7,175 nt of DNA from NCBI GenBank assembly GCA_913059105.1, contig CAJXRL010000143.1:1-7175 (forward strand), given 5' to 3'. Under the pieces are notes generated by a model that saw nothing but the letters and a program-made list of their open reading frames with translations, was not told the DNA's origin and did not search any database. The translations under genes and the position numbers were made by a program. The stretch is from an uncultured Flavobacteriales bacterium (GTDB lineage: Bacteria > Bacteroidota > Bacteroidia > Flavobacteriales_E > Vicingaceae). Each line of letters opens with the position of its first letter. Position 1 is the first letter of the stretch. Below, piece by piece: positions 1 through 6,317 of the stretch.

Positions 1-12
1 TATAAGAGACAG
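1..12 (+). other. Residual Nextera/Tn5 mosaic-end adapter (artefact)
   Basis: The first 12 bases, TATAAGAGACAG, are identical to the last 12 bases of the 19-base Tn5 mosaic end used in Nextera libraries (AGATGTGTATAAGAGACAG). With a full adapter at the other end of the window, this is best read as untrimmed library sequence and not genome. True genomic sequence would begin at about base 13. Confidence 0.9.
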
Positions 13-30
13 CTTGATTACCAGATAGCC

Positions 31-142
31 ACACTCCTTTCGTCGTTCGCTATGACAGTTGTGATTAACAAGATTTCTTGATTTCGTTTCTCTTTACTCG
101 CAATGACATTTTGGATTGTCATTGCGAGGCACGAAGCAATCT
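31..142. repeat. Cluster of degenerate TCATTGCGAG-type intergenic repeats
   Basis: Three related pieces lie here. Bases 118-142 carry GTCATTGCGAG followed by gcACGAAGCAATCT, which I recognise as a dispersed intergenic repeat seen in many Bacteroidota and some other bacteria. Bases 71-107 carry a degraded reverse-orientation copy ending CTCGCAATGAC. Bases 35-57 carry a further degraded copy in that same orientation (TCGTTCGCTATGACAG). Paired inverted copies like this form hairpins in RNA. There is no gene in bases 13-180; this repeat cluster is the only content I can identify. Copy number in the genome cannot be seen from one window. Confidence 0.7.
97..128. repeat. 11-bp perfect inverted repeat (hairpin) downstream of psd
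   Basis: CTCGCAATGAC (97-107) and GTCATTGCGAG (118-128) are perfect reverse complements around a 10-base A/T-rich loop. A further TTCGT (83-87) / ACGAA (131-135) pairing could extend the stem across an internal bulge. It sits about 50 bases past the psd stop, so it would be transcribed at the 3' end of that mRNA and might stabilise or help end it. No T-run follows the stem on the minus strand, so it is not a classical intrinsic terminator. Confidence 0.65.
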
Positions 143-180
143 GGTTCTCGATTGCGTTTTGCATTCAAAGTCTTTACCGG

Positions 181-840
181 TTAAACAAACTCTGCAATAA
201 CGGTTTTACCGCCTGTTACTTTTTGCTCTAAATTCACTTTGATTTTAGCATCTAAGGGTAATAATAAATCTACTCTTGAACCAAATTTAATAAAACCACA
301 TTCACTTCCTTGTGTATAGCTTTCTCCAGTTTTACCATAAAAAACAATTCTTCTTGCCAATGCTCCAGCAATTTGACGGAACAATACCTTTCTGCCTTTT
401 GCATCTTCTATAACTGCTGTGGTACGTTCATTTTCTGTTGAAGATTTTGGATGCCACGCTACTAAAAACTTCCCAGCATGGTATTTATAAAAATTCAACT
501 TGCCTCCAATTGGATACAAATTGTTATGAACGTTTAATGGAGACATAAAAATTGAAATCTGTCTTCTTTTGTCTTTCAACACTTCATCCTCCAACACCTC
601 TTCCATCACAACTACTTTCCCATCGCATGGTGAAAGTATTTGATTTTCATTAATTTCAATCGTTTTGTTTGGCTTTCTAAAAAATTGAACGACAACAATA
701 AATAGGAAGGCAGATAGCAAGTAGCCAAAACCTGTTACCAAAACATATTCACTAAAAAAGTAGTGTGTAATAGTATTGATAATCGCAATAACAACTAGAA
801 TAAATCCAAGAGTCGGGTAGCCTTCTTTATGAAACGTCAT
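181..840 (-). CDS. psd: Phosphatidylserine decarboxylase family protein
   Basis: Converts phosphatidylserine to phosphatidylethanolamine, the last step of PE synthesis, at the inner membrane. The 219-residue protein is the short form typical of Bacteroidota. Two hydrophobic segments (about residues 12-28 and 33-53) anchor the N-terminus. Family motifs follow in order: SPCDGKVV (70-77, with D73), MSPLNVHNN (99-107, with H105), a PKSSTENER stretch (131-139), and IKFGSR near residues 184-189. By family knowledge the FGS/S188 site is where the proenzyme cleaves itself and makes the pyruvoyl cofactor from the serine; this replaces the LGST of the longer enzymes. The ATG start is followed directly by the membrane segments, and a perfect TAnnTTTG box lies 17 bases upstream. 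It has its own promoter region and is separated from cdsA by an opposite-strand gene. No phosphatidylserine synthase gene is in the window. Confidence 0.93.
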   Translation of the reverse strand: MTFHKEGYPTLGFILVVIAIINTITHYFFSEYVLVTGFGYLLSAFLFIVVVQFFRKPNKTIEINENQILSPCDGKVVVMEEVLEDEVLKDKRRQISIFMSPLNVHNNLYPIGGKLNFYKYHAGKFLVAWHPKSSTENERTTAVIEDAKGRKVLFRQIAGALARRIVFYGKTGESYTQGSECGFIKFGSRVDLLLPLDAKIKVNLEQKVTGGKTVIAEFV

Positions 841-857
841 GGTGCAGAGTTTGGTGT

Positions 858-865
858 CAAAAATA
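858..865 (-). promoter_or_regulatory. Candidate psd promoter, Bacteroidota -7 box
   Basis: On the minus strand these bases read TATTTTTG, a perfect match to the Bacteroidota -7 consensus TAnnTTTG. Seventeen bases separate it from the psd ATG, implying a short leader. I see no clean TTTG about 19 bases further upstream, so the -33 element is absent or weak. Confidence 0.5.
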
Positions 866-926
866 GTGAAGAAAAGCAGAATAACTGTAACATACTGGAA
901 GAGTTCTTAAATATAGAAAATACGAC

Positions 927-934
927 TATCTTCG
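927..934 (+). promoter_or_regulatory. Possible promoter of the SpoIIAA-like gene
   Basis: TATCTTCG differs at one position from the Bacteroidota -7 consensus TAnnTTTG and lies 18 bases before the ATG at 953. The bases 19 positions upstream (TTCT) match the -33 TTTG poorly. It is the best candidate in the 112-base divergent spacer shared with psd, but is weak. Confidence 0.3.
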
Positions 935-952
935 TTAGATAAATAACTCGAA

Positions 953-1318
953 ATGGACATCAAGCAATATGAGAATACCAACCTATTCATTGTTAACGTC
1001 ACTAAAGATACTGGCCCTGAAATATTTTCAGAACTTCTTGCGTTTTTTGAAAATACGCCCGAATCCAAAAAGGTAAAATTATTAGGACTTTTTGAAGAGT
1101 TTGAAGATTTCGAAAGCGTGAAAAAATTTGTTCAAGGCATGCAAATTGATAATTCTAAAATAAAGCGACTAGCAAAGTATGCAGTTGTGAGTAACAAAAG
1201 GTGGTTTGAACATGTATTGGAATTTGAGAACAAATTAGTTCCAAACATCGCTTTCAAGTTTTTTAAAAGCGGTCAAAAACAAAGCGCAATTGATTGGTTA
1301 TTATCCGAACAGAATTAG
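953..1318 (+). CDS. SpoIIAA-like (STAS-fold) family protein
   Basis: A 121-residue soluble protein without signal peptide or membrane segment. Its pattern fits the SpoIIAA-like family (Pfam PF11964): an opening strand (NLFIVNVTKD, 9-18), a helix, a strand plus acidic loop (VKLLGLFEEFEDFES, 41-55), a helix, then the characteristic strand and motif KYAVVSNKRWFEHVLEF (75-91), and a final strand/helix (NIAFKFFKSGQKQSAIDWL, 98-116). In related proteins this fold binds lipids or partner proteins, but no reaction is established; the function here is unknown. The gene is divergent from psd and runs convergently into the small lipoprotein gene, the two stop codons overlapping by 4 bases. It lies between cdsA and psd on the opposite strand, so it has probably been inserted into a lipid gene neighbourhood. 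Family call is from memory of the motif pattern. Confidence 0.75.
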   Translation: MDIKQYENTNLFIVNVTKDTGPEIFSELLAFFENTPESKKVKLLGLFEEFEDFESVKKFVQGMQIDNSKIKRLAKYAVVSNKRWFEHVLEFENKLVPNIAFKFFKSGQKQSAIDWLLSEQN

Positions 1319-1518
1319 TGGATCTTAAATATTTGCTGAGTTTTATCTACTCCGCCTTCGTGTGTTTTTTCTGTGCTCAACGGTTTTACAGTTACAACTT
1401 CGCTTGAATCCGATTTCATTTCCGAAGGTGCAGAGATTGTGTTTTTAGGCCTGCTAGTTTCGCAAGAAACCAATATAAAACTAGTGAAGAATAGAAAAGC
1501 AATAATCTTGTGCGACAT
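1315..1518 (-). CDS. Small predicted lipoprotein of unknown function
   Basis: A 67-residue protein with a clear lipoprotein signal: positively charged start (MSHK), hydrophobic core (IIAFLFFTSFI), then LVSC with the acylated cysteine at residue 19. The mature part is only about 49 residues, rich in Ser, Thr, Lys and Glu, with no recognisable domain and probably disordered. The residue after the cysteine is Glu, with no obvious surface-export tag. Its ATG comes one base after the cdsA stop (TAA-c-ATG on the minus strand), so it is the last gene of the rsfS-ftsH-cdsA operon and probably translationally coupled to cdsA. Its stop overlaps the stop of the convergent SpoIIAA-like gene. The lipobox and operon spacing make it likely to be real; the function is not known. 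Confidence 0.72.
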   Translation of the reverse strand: MSHKIIAFLFFTSFILVSCETSRPKNTISAPSEMKSDSSEVVTVKPLSTEKTHEGGVDKTQQIFKIH

Positions 1519-1519
1519 G

Positions 1520-2350
1520 TTACCAGATGCTTAGAACCTTTAGAAAGGTGTATACCATAGGTGCTGAGATAAAAATACCGTCAAACCGATCTAACACACC
1601 ACCGTGGCCCGGTAATATTTTCCCTGAATCTTTGATGCCTAAGCTTCTTTTGAATAACGATTCAACTAAGTCGCCTAAAGAACCAAATGTAACTACGATC
1701 AGTGCAAGTATCATCCAAGTTAATGTGTCTAAGCCTTCAAAAATTTGGGAATTAATATAGCCTAATAGAAGACCAAAGAATATACCACCTACAGAACCTT
1801 CCCATGTTTTTTTAGGTGAGATACGTTCGAACAATTTAGTTCTTCCAAATTTTCGACCTACTAAATATGCTCCGGTATCATTGGCCCAAAGAATAAAAAA
1901 GTAACCAATAAGTATTTCGTAATTGTAGGTCTTTCCAAATTGATAGTCGCTGTAATAAGATATTTGATGTAACAGCGTGAAAGGAACCGCAACATATATA
2001 ATTCCTAAAATGGTATAGCCAATATTTGCAATTGGTTCTTTCTTGTTTCTAAAAAGTTCAAAAACAAAAACGATGAATATTAAGGGAACAATTAAAAATA
2101 AAGTATTGAAGGTAAGATTAGCTTGGAAGGCCACAACCGAGGCTAAAAAGAATCCGAGACCGGCAAGTATGCCGACCAAGCTTTGTGGTTTAACCTCTCT
2201 CTCTTTAAAAAAGCTATAAAACTCTCGTTGACAAAGTAGAATAATCACAAAGAACAATATAGAGGACGCTAATTCACTCTGATAGATAGAACCTAAGAGA
2301 ACTATTACAAATAGAATTCCGGTAAGTAACCGTTCGTTAAAGTTGCTCAC
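1520..2350 (-). CDS. cdsA: Phosphatidate cytidylyltransferase (CDP-diacylglycerol synthase)
   Basis: Uses CTP and phosphatidic acid to make CDP-diacylglycerol, the precursor of all common bacterial phospholipids. The 276-residue protein is almost entirely membrane-spanning (about eight hydrophobic segments). It carries SPKKTWEGSVGG (178-189) and the full CdsA signature at 231-257: S-x-x-KR-x4-KD-x-G-x2-LPGHGG-x2-DR-x-D, with D227, D241 and D254 in the places expected for metal and substrate binding. The start is GTG: the bases GTGA contain both this start and the TGA of the upstream DUF2007 gene, and an in-frame stop just upstream excludes a longer product. The 4-base overlap implies translational coupling. 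Length is normal for the family. The product feeds the pathway that ends with Psd, encoded about 700 bases away. Confidence 0.96.
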   Translation of the reverse strand: MSNFNERLLTGILFVIVLLGSIYQSELASSILFFVIILLCQREFYSFFKEREVKPQSLVGILAGLGFFLASVVAFQANLTFNTLFLIVPLIFIVFVFELFRNKKEPIANIGYTILGIIYVAVPFTLLHQISYYSDYQFGKTYNYEILIGYFFILWANDTGAYLVGRKFGRTKLFERISPKKTWEGSVGGIFFGLLLGYINSQIFEGLDTLTWMILALIVVTFGSLGDLVESLFKRSLGIKDSGKILPGHGGVLDRFDGIFISAPMVYTFLKVLSIW

Positions 2351-2559
2351 AGGTCATGTTTAGTAATGAGATGAGTCGCTCGGATTACGTTTTCTTGATC
2401 TACAAAAATTTCAATTTCTCCGACAGTAAGATGAATGTGCATCGAGTCCATTTTATTCATCTCGGTTGTTGAGATGTCATGATCCTTTAGCACTGCTCTA
2501 ACAATTTCAGCTTTGTGCAATTGGGAGGTAGAATATATTTTTATCCAGTTTTGTGACAT
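2347..2559 (-). CDS. DUF2007 family protein (putative signal-transducing protein)
   Basis: A 70-residue soluble protein starting MSQNWIKIYSTSQLHKAEIVRAVL, the usual opening of DUF2007 (PF09413) proteins of Bacteroidota, followed by a short GEIEIFV strand (47-53) and a final helix. The fold resembles small regulatory ferredoxin-like domains and the family name suggests signalling, but no biochemical role is known to me. It lies 17 bases after the ftsH stop and overlaps the cdsA start by 4 bases, so it is co-transcribed with both. This position between ftsH and cdsA recurs in related genomes, by my recollection, and suggests a link to membrane protein or lipid homeostasis; that link is inference. 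Confidence 0.85.
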   Translation of the reverse strand: MSQNWIKIYSTSQLHKAEIVRAVLKDHDISTTEMNKMDSMHIHLTVGEIEIFVDQENVIRATHLITKHDL

Positions 2560-2576
2560 TCTCTAAAAGTAGAAAA

Positions 2577-4700
2577 TTATTCAGCTTTTTCTTCCTCTGG
2601 GGTAACTTTTTCTTCATTCTCGCCTTTCTCTTCAGTCTCGCCTTCTGCTTTTTTGTCCTCAGCACTACCCTCAGCCTTAGCTTCATTTGCTTTTTCGATA
2701 GCTTGCGCTTCCTCGTTTTCCTCCATCAAGGTATCTACTCTGCTTTTTTGTCCAAAAGAACGTTCACCAAAAATGGCTTCCAAATCATCTTTGTAAATCA
2801 CTTCTTTTTCTAACAACTTCTTTGCTAGAAGAGCCAATTTATCCTTGTTTTCCGACAAAATGCCTTTTGTTCTTATATAAGCTTCTTCTACCATTTTACT
2901 GACTTCCTCGTCAATAATTTGGCCAGTCTTTTCGCTATACGGTTTGCTAAAACTGTATTCGCTTTGTCCTGAAGAATCATAGAAACTAATGTTTCCAATT
3001 TTGTCGTTTAATCCATAAACAGAAACCATGGCATAAGCTTGCTTTGTTATTTTTTCCAAATCGCTTAATGCACCTGTAGAAACTTTTCCAAAAACAATTT
3101 CCTCTGCGGCCCTTCCACCTAAGGCAGCACACATTTCGTCTAACATTTGCTCCTTTGTAGTAATTTGTCTTTCCTCAGGCAAATACCAAGCAGCTCCTAG
3201 AGATCTTCCTCTTGGAACAATGGTAACTTTTACCAAAGGGTTGGCGTACTTGGTCAACCAACTTACAGCCGCATGTCCAGCTTCGTGGTACGCAATTACT
3301 TCTTTCTCCTCTGAAGTAATAATTTTGTTTTTTTTCTCCAATCCACCAATAATTCGATCAATTGCATCCAAAAAATCCTGATGTCCAATTCTTTTCTTCT
3401 TTTTTCTAGCAGCGATCAATGCTGCTTCATTACAAATGTTAGCAATATCTGCACCTGAGAATCCTGGCGTTTGCTTTCCAAGAAATGTAAGATCAACAGT
3501 GTCGTCGGTCTTTAGTGGTTTTTCATGAACCTTGAAAATTTCAATTCTCTCATTTAAATCAGGTAAGTCTACACTAATTTGTCTGTCAAATCTACCTGGA
3601 CGTAACAACGCTTTATCTAAAACCTCTGCACGGTTAGTGGCTCCTAGAAGAATAACACCACTGTTGGTGCCAAATCCATCCATTTCTGTCAGTAACTGAT
3701 TTAACGTATTCTCTCTTTCGTCATTTCCGCCTTGAGCCATGTTTTTACCTCTTGCTCTACCAATGGCATCAATTTCATCAATAAAAACAATTGCTGGAGA
3801 CTTTTCTTTTGCTTGCTTGAATAAATCTCGAACTCTGGAAGCCCCAACGCCCACAAACATTTCAACAAAATCGGAACCCGAAAGGCTGAAAAAAGGAACC
3901 TGAGCTTCGCCAGCTACAGCTTTTGCCAATAGGGTTTTACCAGTTCCAGGAGGGCCTATTAATAACGCTCCTTTTGGAATTTTTGCACCAAGCTCAGTAT
4001 ATCTTTTTGGATTTTTTAGAAACTCAACTATTTCTTCAATTTCAACCTTCGCTTCTGCCAAGCCAGCTACATCTTTAAAAGAAACTTGAACATCTTTCGT
4101 TTTATCAAATAAGGTAGCTTTCGACTTCCCAATGTTGAAAATTTGTCCACCTGCTCCACCGGCTCCACCGCCCATTCGTTTCATAATAAACACCCAGAAA
4201 CCAATTAAAATGGCAATTGGCAAAAGCCATCCAATTAAATCTCCGGCCCAGTTGGTGCGTTTGTCGTAATCAACTTGCACTCTATCCGATTCGGATAACC
4301 CTTCTTGAACGCGGTTTAAGTCTAAGTTAAATTGTTCAATTGTACCAATTTCCATGAAATACTGCGCAGTTCTTCCGCCTAATTTACTTCCACCTTTTTT
4401 GTTAACAGCCTGGTACTTTTCTAGTTCTAGAGCATCCGGTTTAATGAAGATTTCAACTCGAGATTCACCATTTGTAGAGACTACTAAAAGCCTGTCTACT
4501 TCATTGGTTTTTAACATCTCGTTCGCAAACTCGTTCCATGTCGTGCGTTTTTCTCCTCCACCCATCTGGAATAGCTGCAATCCTAAAAGCAAAGCGCCGA
4601 TTATACCGTATATCCAGTAGAAATTAAATTGTTTTTTGGGTCCTTTTTTTGGGCTACCATTTTTAGGTGTTGGTGCACCAGTCTTCTTCTTGTTCTCCAT
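2577..4700 (-). CDS. ftsH: ATP-dependent zinc metalloprotease FtsH
   Basis: Membrane-anchored hexameric AAA+ protease that pulls out and degrades damaged or regulatory membrane proteins. Over 707 residues: a basic N-terminal tail, first membrane segment (about 26-45), an extracytoplasmic domain (46-150), second membrane segment (about 155-173) and a Gly-rich linker. The AAA domain has Walker A GPPGTGKT (249-256), pore motif FVG (282-284), Walker B IVFIDEID (304-311) and arginine fingers in RPGR (R367, R370). The protease domain has HEAGH (472-476) with the third zinc ligand expected at D547. All catalytic residues are present. The last 50 or so residues (657-707) are a Glu/Lys/Ala-rich acidic tail, probably disordered. 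The ATG follows the rsfS stop by 8 bases, and DUF2007 follows 17 bases downstream. It is the dominant gene of the operon. Confidence 0.98.
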   Translation of the reverse strand: MENKKKTGAPTPKNGSPKKGPKKQFNFYWIYGIIGALLLGLQLFQMGGGEKRTTWNEFANEMLKTNEVDRLLVVSTNGESRVEIFIKPDALELEKYQAVNKKGGSKLGGRTAQYFMEIGTIEQFNLDLNRVQEGLSESDRVQVDYDKRTNWAGDLIGWLLPIAILIGFWVFIMKRMGGGAGGAGGQIFNIGKSKATLFDKTKDVQVSFKDVAGLAEAKVEIEEIVEFLKNPKRYTELGAKIPKGALLIGPPGTGKTLLAKAVAGEAQVPFFSLSGSDFVEMFVGVGASRVRDLFKQAKEKSPAIVFIDEIDAIGRARGKNMAQGGNDERENTLNQLLTEMDGFGTNSGVILLGATNRAEVLDKALLRPGRFDRQISVDLPDLNERIEIFKVHEKPLKTDDTVDLTFLGKQTPGFSGADIANICNEAALIAARKKKKRIGHQDFLDAIDRIIGGLEKKNKIITSEEKEVIAYHEAGHAAVSWLTKYANPLVKVTIVPRGRSLGAAWYLPEERQITTKEQMLDEMCAALGGRAAEEIVFGKVSTGALSDLEKITKQAYAMVSVYGLNDKIGNISFYDSSGQSEYSFSKPYSEKTGQIIDEEVSKMVEEAYIRTKGILSENKDKLALLAKKLLEKEVIYKDDLEAIFGERSFGQKSRVDTLMEENEEAQAIEKANEAKAEGSAEDKKAEGETEEKGENEEKVTPEEEKAE

Positions 4701-4708
4701 GTCGTATC

Positions 4709-5086
4709 TTAATACTCCGCTCTTATTTCTTTTATTTTAGCATCAGCCCATAACTCTTCGATATTGAAGAATTCTCTTTTTTCCGGCTGAAAAACATGCG
4801 CTACTACATTCACATAATCCAATAACACCCATTCAAGGTTTTCTGTTCCTTCCACGTGCCAAGGTTTTTCCCCGCATGCTTCTCTCACTTCTTTTTCTAT
4901 TGAATCGGCAATTGCTCCAACTTGCGTTGTAGAGTTTGCTTCACATACGATATAATAATCTGTGACAGCACCGTCTAGCCCTCTCAGGTCGAGTGTTACA
5001 ATGTTTTCGCCCTTCTTTTCTTGAATTCCTTTAACAACTAATTCTGTCAATTCGTCCGCATTTAACTGCTTTTTTGCCTTCGCCAT
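4709..5086 (-). CDS. rsfS: Ribosomal silencing factor RsfS
   Basis: Binds protein L14 (uL14) of the large ribosomal subunit and blocks joining with the small subunit, lowering translation in poor growth conditions. The 125-residue length and pattern fit the RsfS/Iojap family: KKGENIVTLDLRG (24-36), TDYYIVCEANSTTQVGAIAD (42-61), WHVEGTENLEWVLLDY (76-91) and VVAHVFQPEKREFFNIEELW (94-113). No unusual residues are visible. It is the first gene of the rsfS-ftsH-DUF2007-cdsA-lipoprotein operon, with an 86-base divergent spacer shared with birA. The ATG used gives the usual short basic N-terminus (MAKAKKQ). No perfect Bacteroidota promoter box is visible upstream on this strand. Confidence 0.95.
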   Translation of the reverse strand: MAKAKKQLNADELTELVVKGIQEKKGENIVTLDLRGLDGAVTDYYIVCEANSTTQVGAIADSIEKEVREACGEKPWHVEGTENLEWVLLDYVNVVAHVFQPEKREFFNIEELWADAKIKEIRAEY

Positions 5087-5172
5087 ATAATTTGATCCGT
5101 GTCGATAAGTAAAAGTAAGAAATTAAACCCTCAAATTTTTGTTCCTTTGCAGGCTAAACGCCGTTAAAATAA
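5087..5172. promoter_or_regulatory. Divergent rsfS / birA intergenic region
   Basis: This 86-base, A/T-rich spacer must hold the promoters of both the rsfS operon (-) and birA (+). For birA, TTCCTTTG at 5142-5149 is one base off the Bacteroidota -7 consensus TAnnTTTG and lies 23 bases before the ATG. For rsfS only poor matches occur (for example TACTTTTA on the minus strand). No Shine-Dalgarno sequence precedes either start, as is usual in this phylum. Placement is certain; the individual boxes are weak. Confidence 0.5.
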
Positions 5173-5916
5173 ATGGATTCGAGCGAATTTCAATTTCAAT
5201 TTATTCATCTTAATTCAGTTGAATCAACCAATATCTATGCCTTTGAACTTTTGCGCCAAAAAAAAATTGCGAATGGCACAGTAATTACCGCTAATTTCCA
5301 GAATAAAGGGAAAGGACAAATGGGCCAGCTATGGCAATCGGAGAGTGGTAAAAACTTGCAGTTTAGTGTTTTAATGTCAATGAATATTAAGGTTGAAAAT
5401 CAATTTCACCTGAGTCAATTGGTGGCAATAAGCTTGAAACAGTGGCTGGACACATTGGCAGTTGAAGGGGTGCAAATAAAATGGCCAAATGATATTTTAG
5501 TGAAGGGGCGAAAAATTGCCGGTGTGTTAATTGAAAATAGCATTCAAGGACAGGAAATAAGTCATTCAGTAATTGGCATTGGCCTCAATGTAAACCAAGA
5601 AGTGTTTGGCAATTTTGCTAGAATAGCAACATCCCTAAAAATTGAACTTGACTGTTTTTTTGACTGTAAAACATTACTCAAAGAATTTTTGCAAGTGTTT
5701 CAGTCTAATTATTTGCTATTCAAATCAGGACAAATTAATCTGCAACAACGATATTTAGATAACCTATTTGGTTTTGGAATACCACAGCATTACAAGGATG
5801 TAGAAGGTGACTTTCTAGGTGTAATTTTAGGCGTATTACCATCAGGTAAATTACAAATAAATAAAAACGGGAAGTTAAAAAGTTACGACTTGAAGGAGTT
5901 GAAGTTTTTAAGTTAA
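5173..5916 (+). CDS. birA: Biotin--[acetyl-CoA-carboxylase] ligase, no DNA-binding domain
   Basis: Activates biotin with ATP to biotinyl-AMP and attaches it to a lysine of the biotin carboxyl carrier protein. The 247 residues contain ESTN (17-20), the biotinyl-AMP loop in its Bacteroidota form GKGQMG (46-51, instead of GRGRRG), KWPNDI (103-108), KGRKIAGVLIE (111-121, with the expected catalytic lysine K114) and GIGLNVN (135-141). A small C-terminal SH3-like part follows (about 200-247). There is no N-terminal winged-helix domain, so this is a monofunctional ligase and not a biotin-operon repressor, despite the gene name. It is divergent from rsfS and convergent with the SRPBCC gene; the two TAA stops share the palindrome TTAA. 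Confidence 0.93.
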   Translation: MDSSEFQFQFIHLNSVESTNIYAFELLRQKKIANGTVITANFQNKGKGQMGQLWQSESGKNLQFSVLMSMNIKVENQFHLSQLVAISLKQWLDTLAVEGVQIKWPNDILVKGRKIAGVLIENSIQGQEISHSVIGIGLNVNQEVFGNFARIATSLKIELDCFFDCKTLLKEFLQVFQSNYLLFKSGQINLQQRYLDNLFGFGIPQHYKDVEGDFLGVILGVLPSGKLQINKNGKLKSYDLKELKFLS

Positions 5917-6317
5917 AACGTTGTTTCGGCAGCTTTTGTAACTAAAAAGTTGAAGAAGTTTCTCAAAGGCTTTTCTACCATCATCTTCATGAATGGATTA
6001 ATGTCTCCGTTAAATATCATGCTCACTTCTGTTTGATTATCAGCTTCTTCTTTTAGGTTGATGTCGAGGTCAAATGTAAAAGGAACCTTTCCAAAGGAGG
6101 ATACTTTCATGTGGGTTGGAGCATTGGTCGTCTCTTTTTTCAATCCAATCCTAGCCATTCCTTTAATGGTGAATTCACATTGGTCTTGAGTTGATTCCCA
6201 TTTTTCAATTTTACCCTCAGGCATCAACTTCTCAAAGTTGTTCATATCGCTAAGGAAAGCAAAAATTTGCTCAGGACTATTTGGAGAAATTTTCTTCTCG
6301 GTTTCTATTGTTGTCAT
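5913..6317 (-). CDS. SRPBCC superfamily (START/polyketide cyclase-like) protein
   Basis: A small soluble helix-grip protein of 134 residues with the SRPBCC layout: an opening strand (TTIETEKKI), the helix SPEQIFAFLSDMNNFEKLMP, a run of alternating beta-strands (CEFTIKGMARIGLKK, KVPFTFDLDINLKE, TEVSMIFNGDI) and a long C-terminal helix (MMVEKPLRNFFNFLVTKAAETT). Such proteins bind hydrophobic ligands; the ligand here is unknown. I place the start at the ATG ending at 6317, because ATGA there overlaps the pyrE TGA by 4 bases. A TTG five codons upstream (6332) would extend the frame but is an unlikely start. It is the second gene of a pyrE operon, and its stop overlaps that of birA. Its role next to pyrE is not evident. 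Confidence 0.85.
   Translation of the reverse strand: MTTIETEKKISPNSPEQIFAFLSDMNNFEKLMPEGKIEKWESTQDQCEFTIKGMARIGLKKETTNAPTHMKVSSFGKVPFTFDLDINLKEEADNQTEVSMIFNGDINPFMKMMVEKPLRNFFNFLVTKAAETTF

Noticed and set aside
97..128. Hairpin as an intrinsic terminator of psd
   Set aside because: The stem is good, but no T-run follows on the minus strand; kept as a repeat/hairpin only.
31..142. CRISPR-like array
   Set aside because: The repeat pieces are degenerate, in both orientations and unevenly spaced, with no constant-length spacers or cas genes.
1527..1760. 77-codon open frame on the plus strand
   Set aside because: It lies wholly antisense to cdsA, whose signature motif covers the same bases; the translation has no recognisable pattern.
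2553..2813. 86-codon hydrophobic, Phe-rich open frame on the plus strand
   Set aside because: It is the complement of the Glu/Lys-rich acidic tail of ftsH; antisense of GAA/AAA codons gives Phe/Ser/Leu-rich shadows that look like membrane proteins.
4354..4620. 88-codon open frame on the plus strand
   Set aside because: Antisense to the N-terminal region of ftsH, with no start context or domain pattern.
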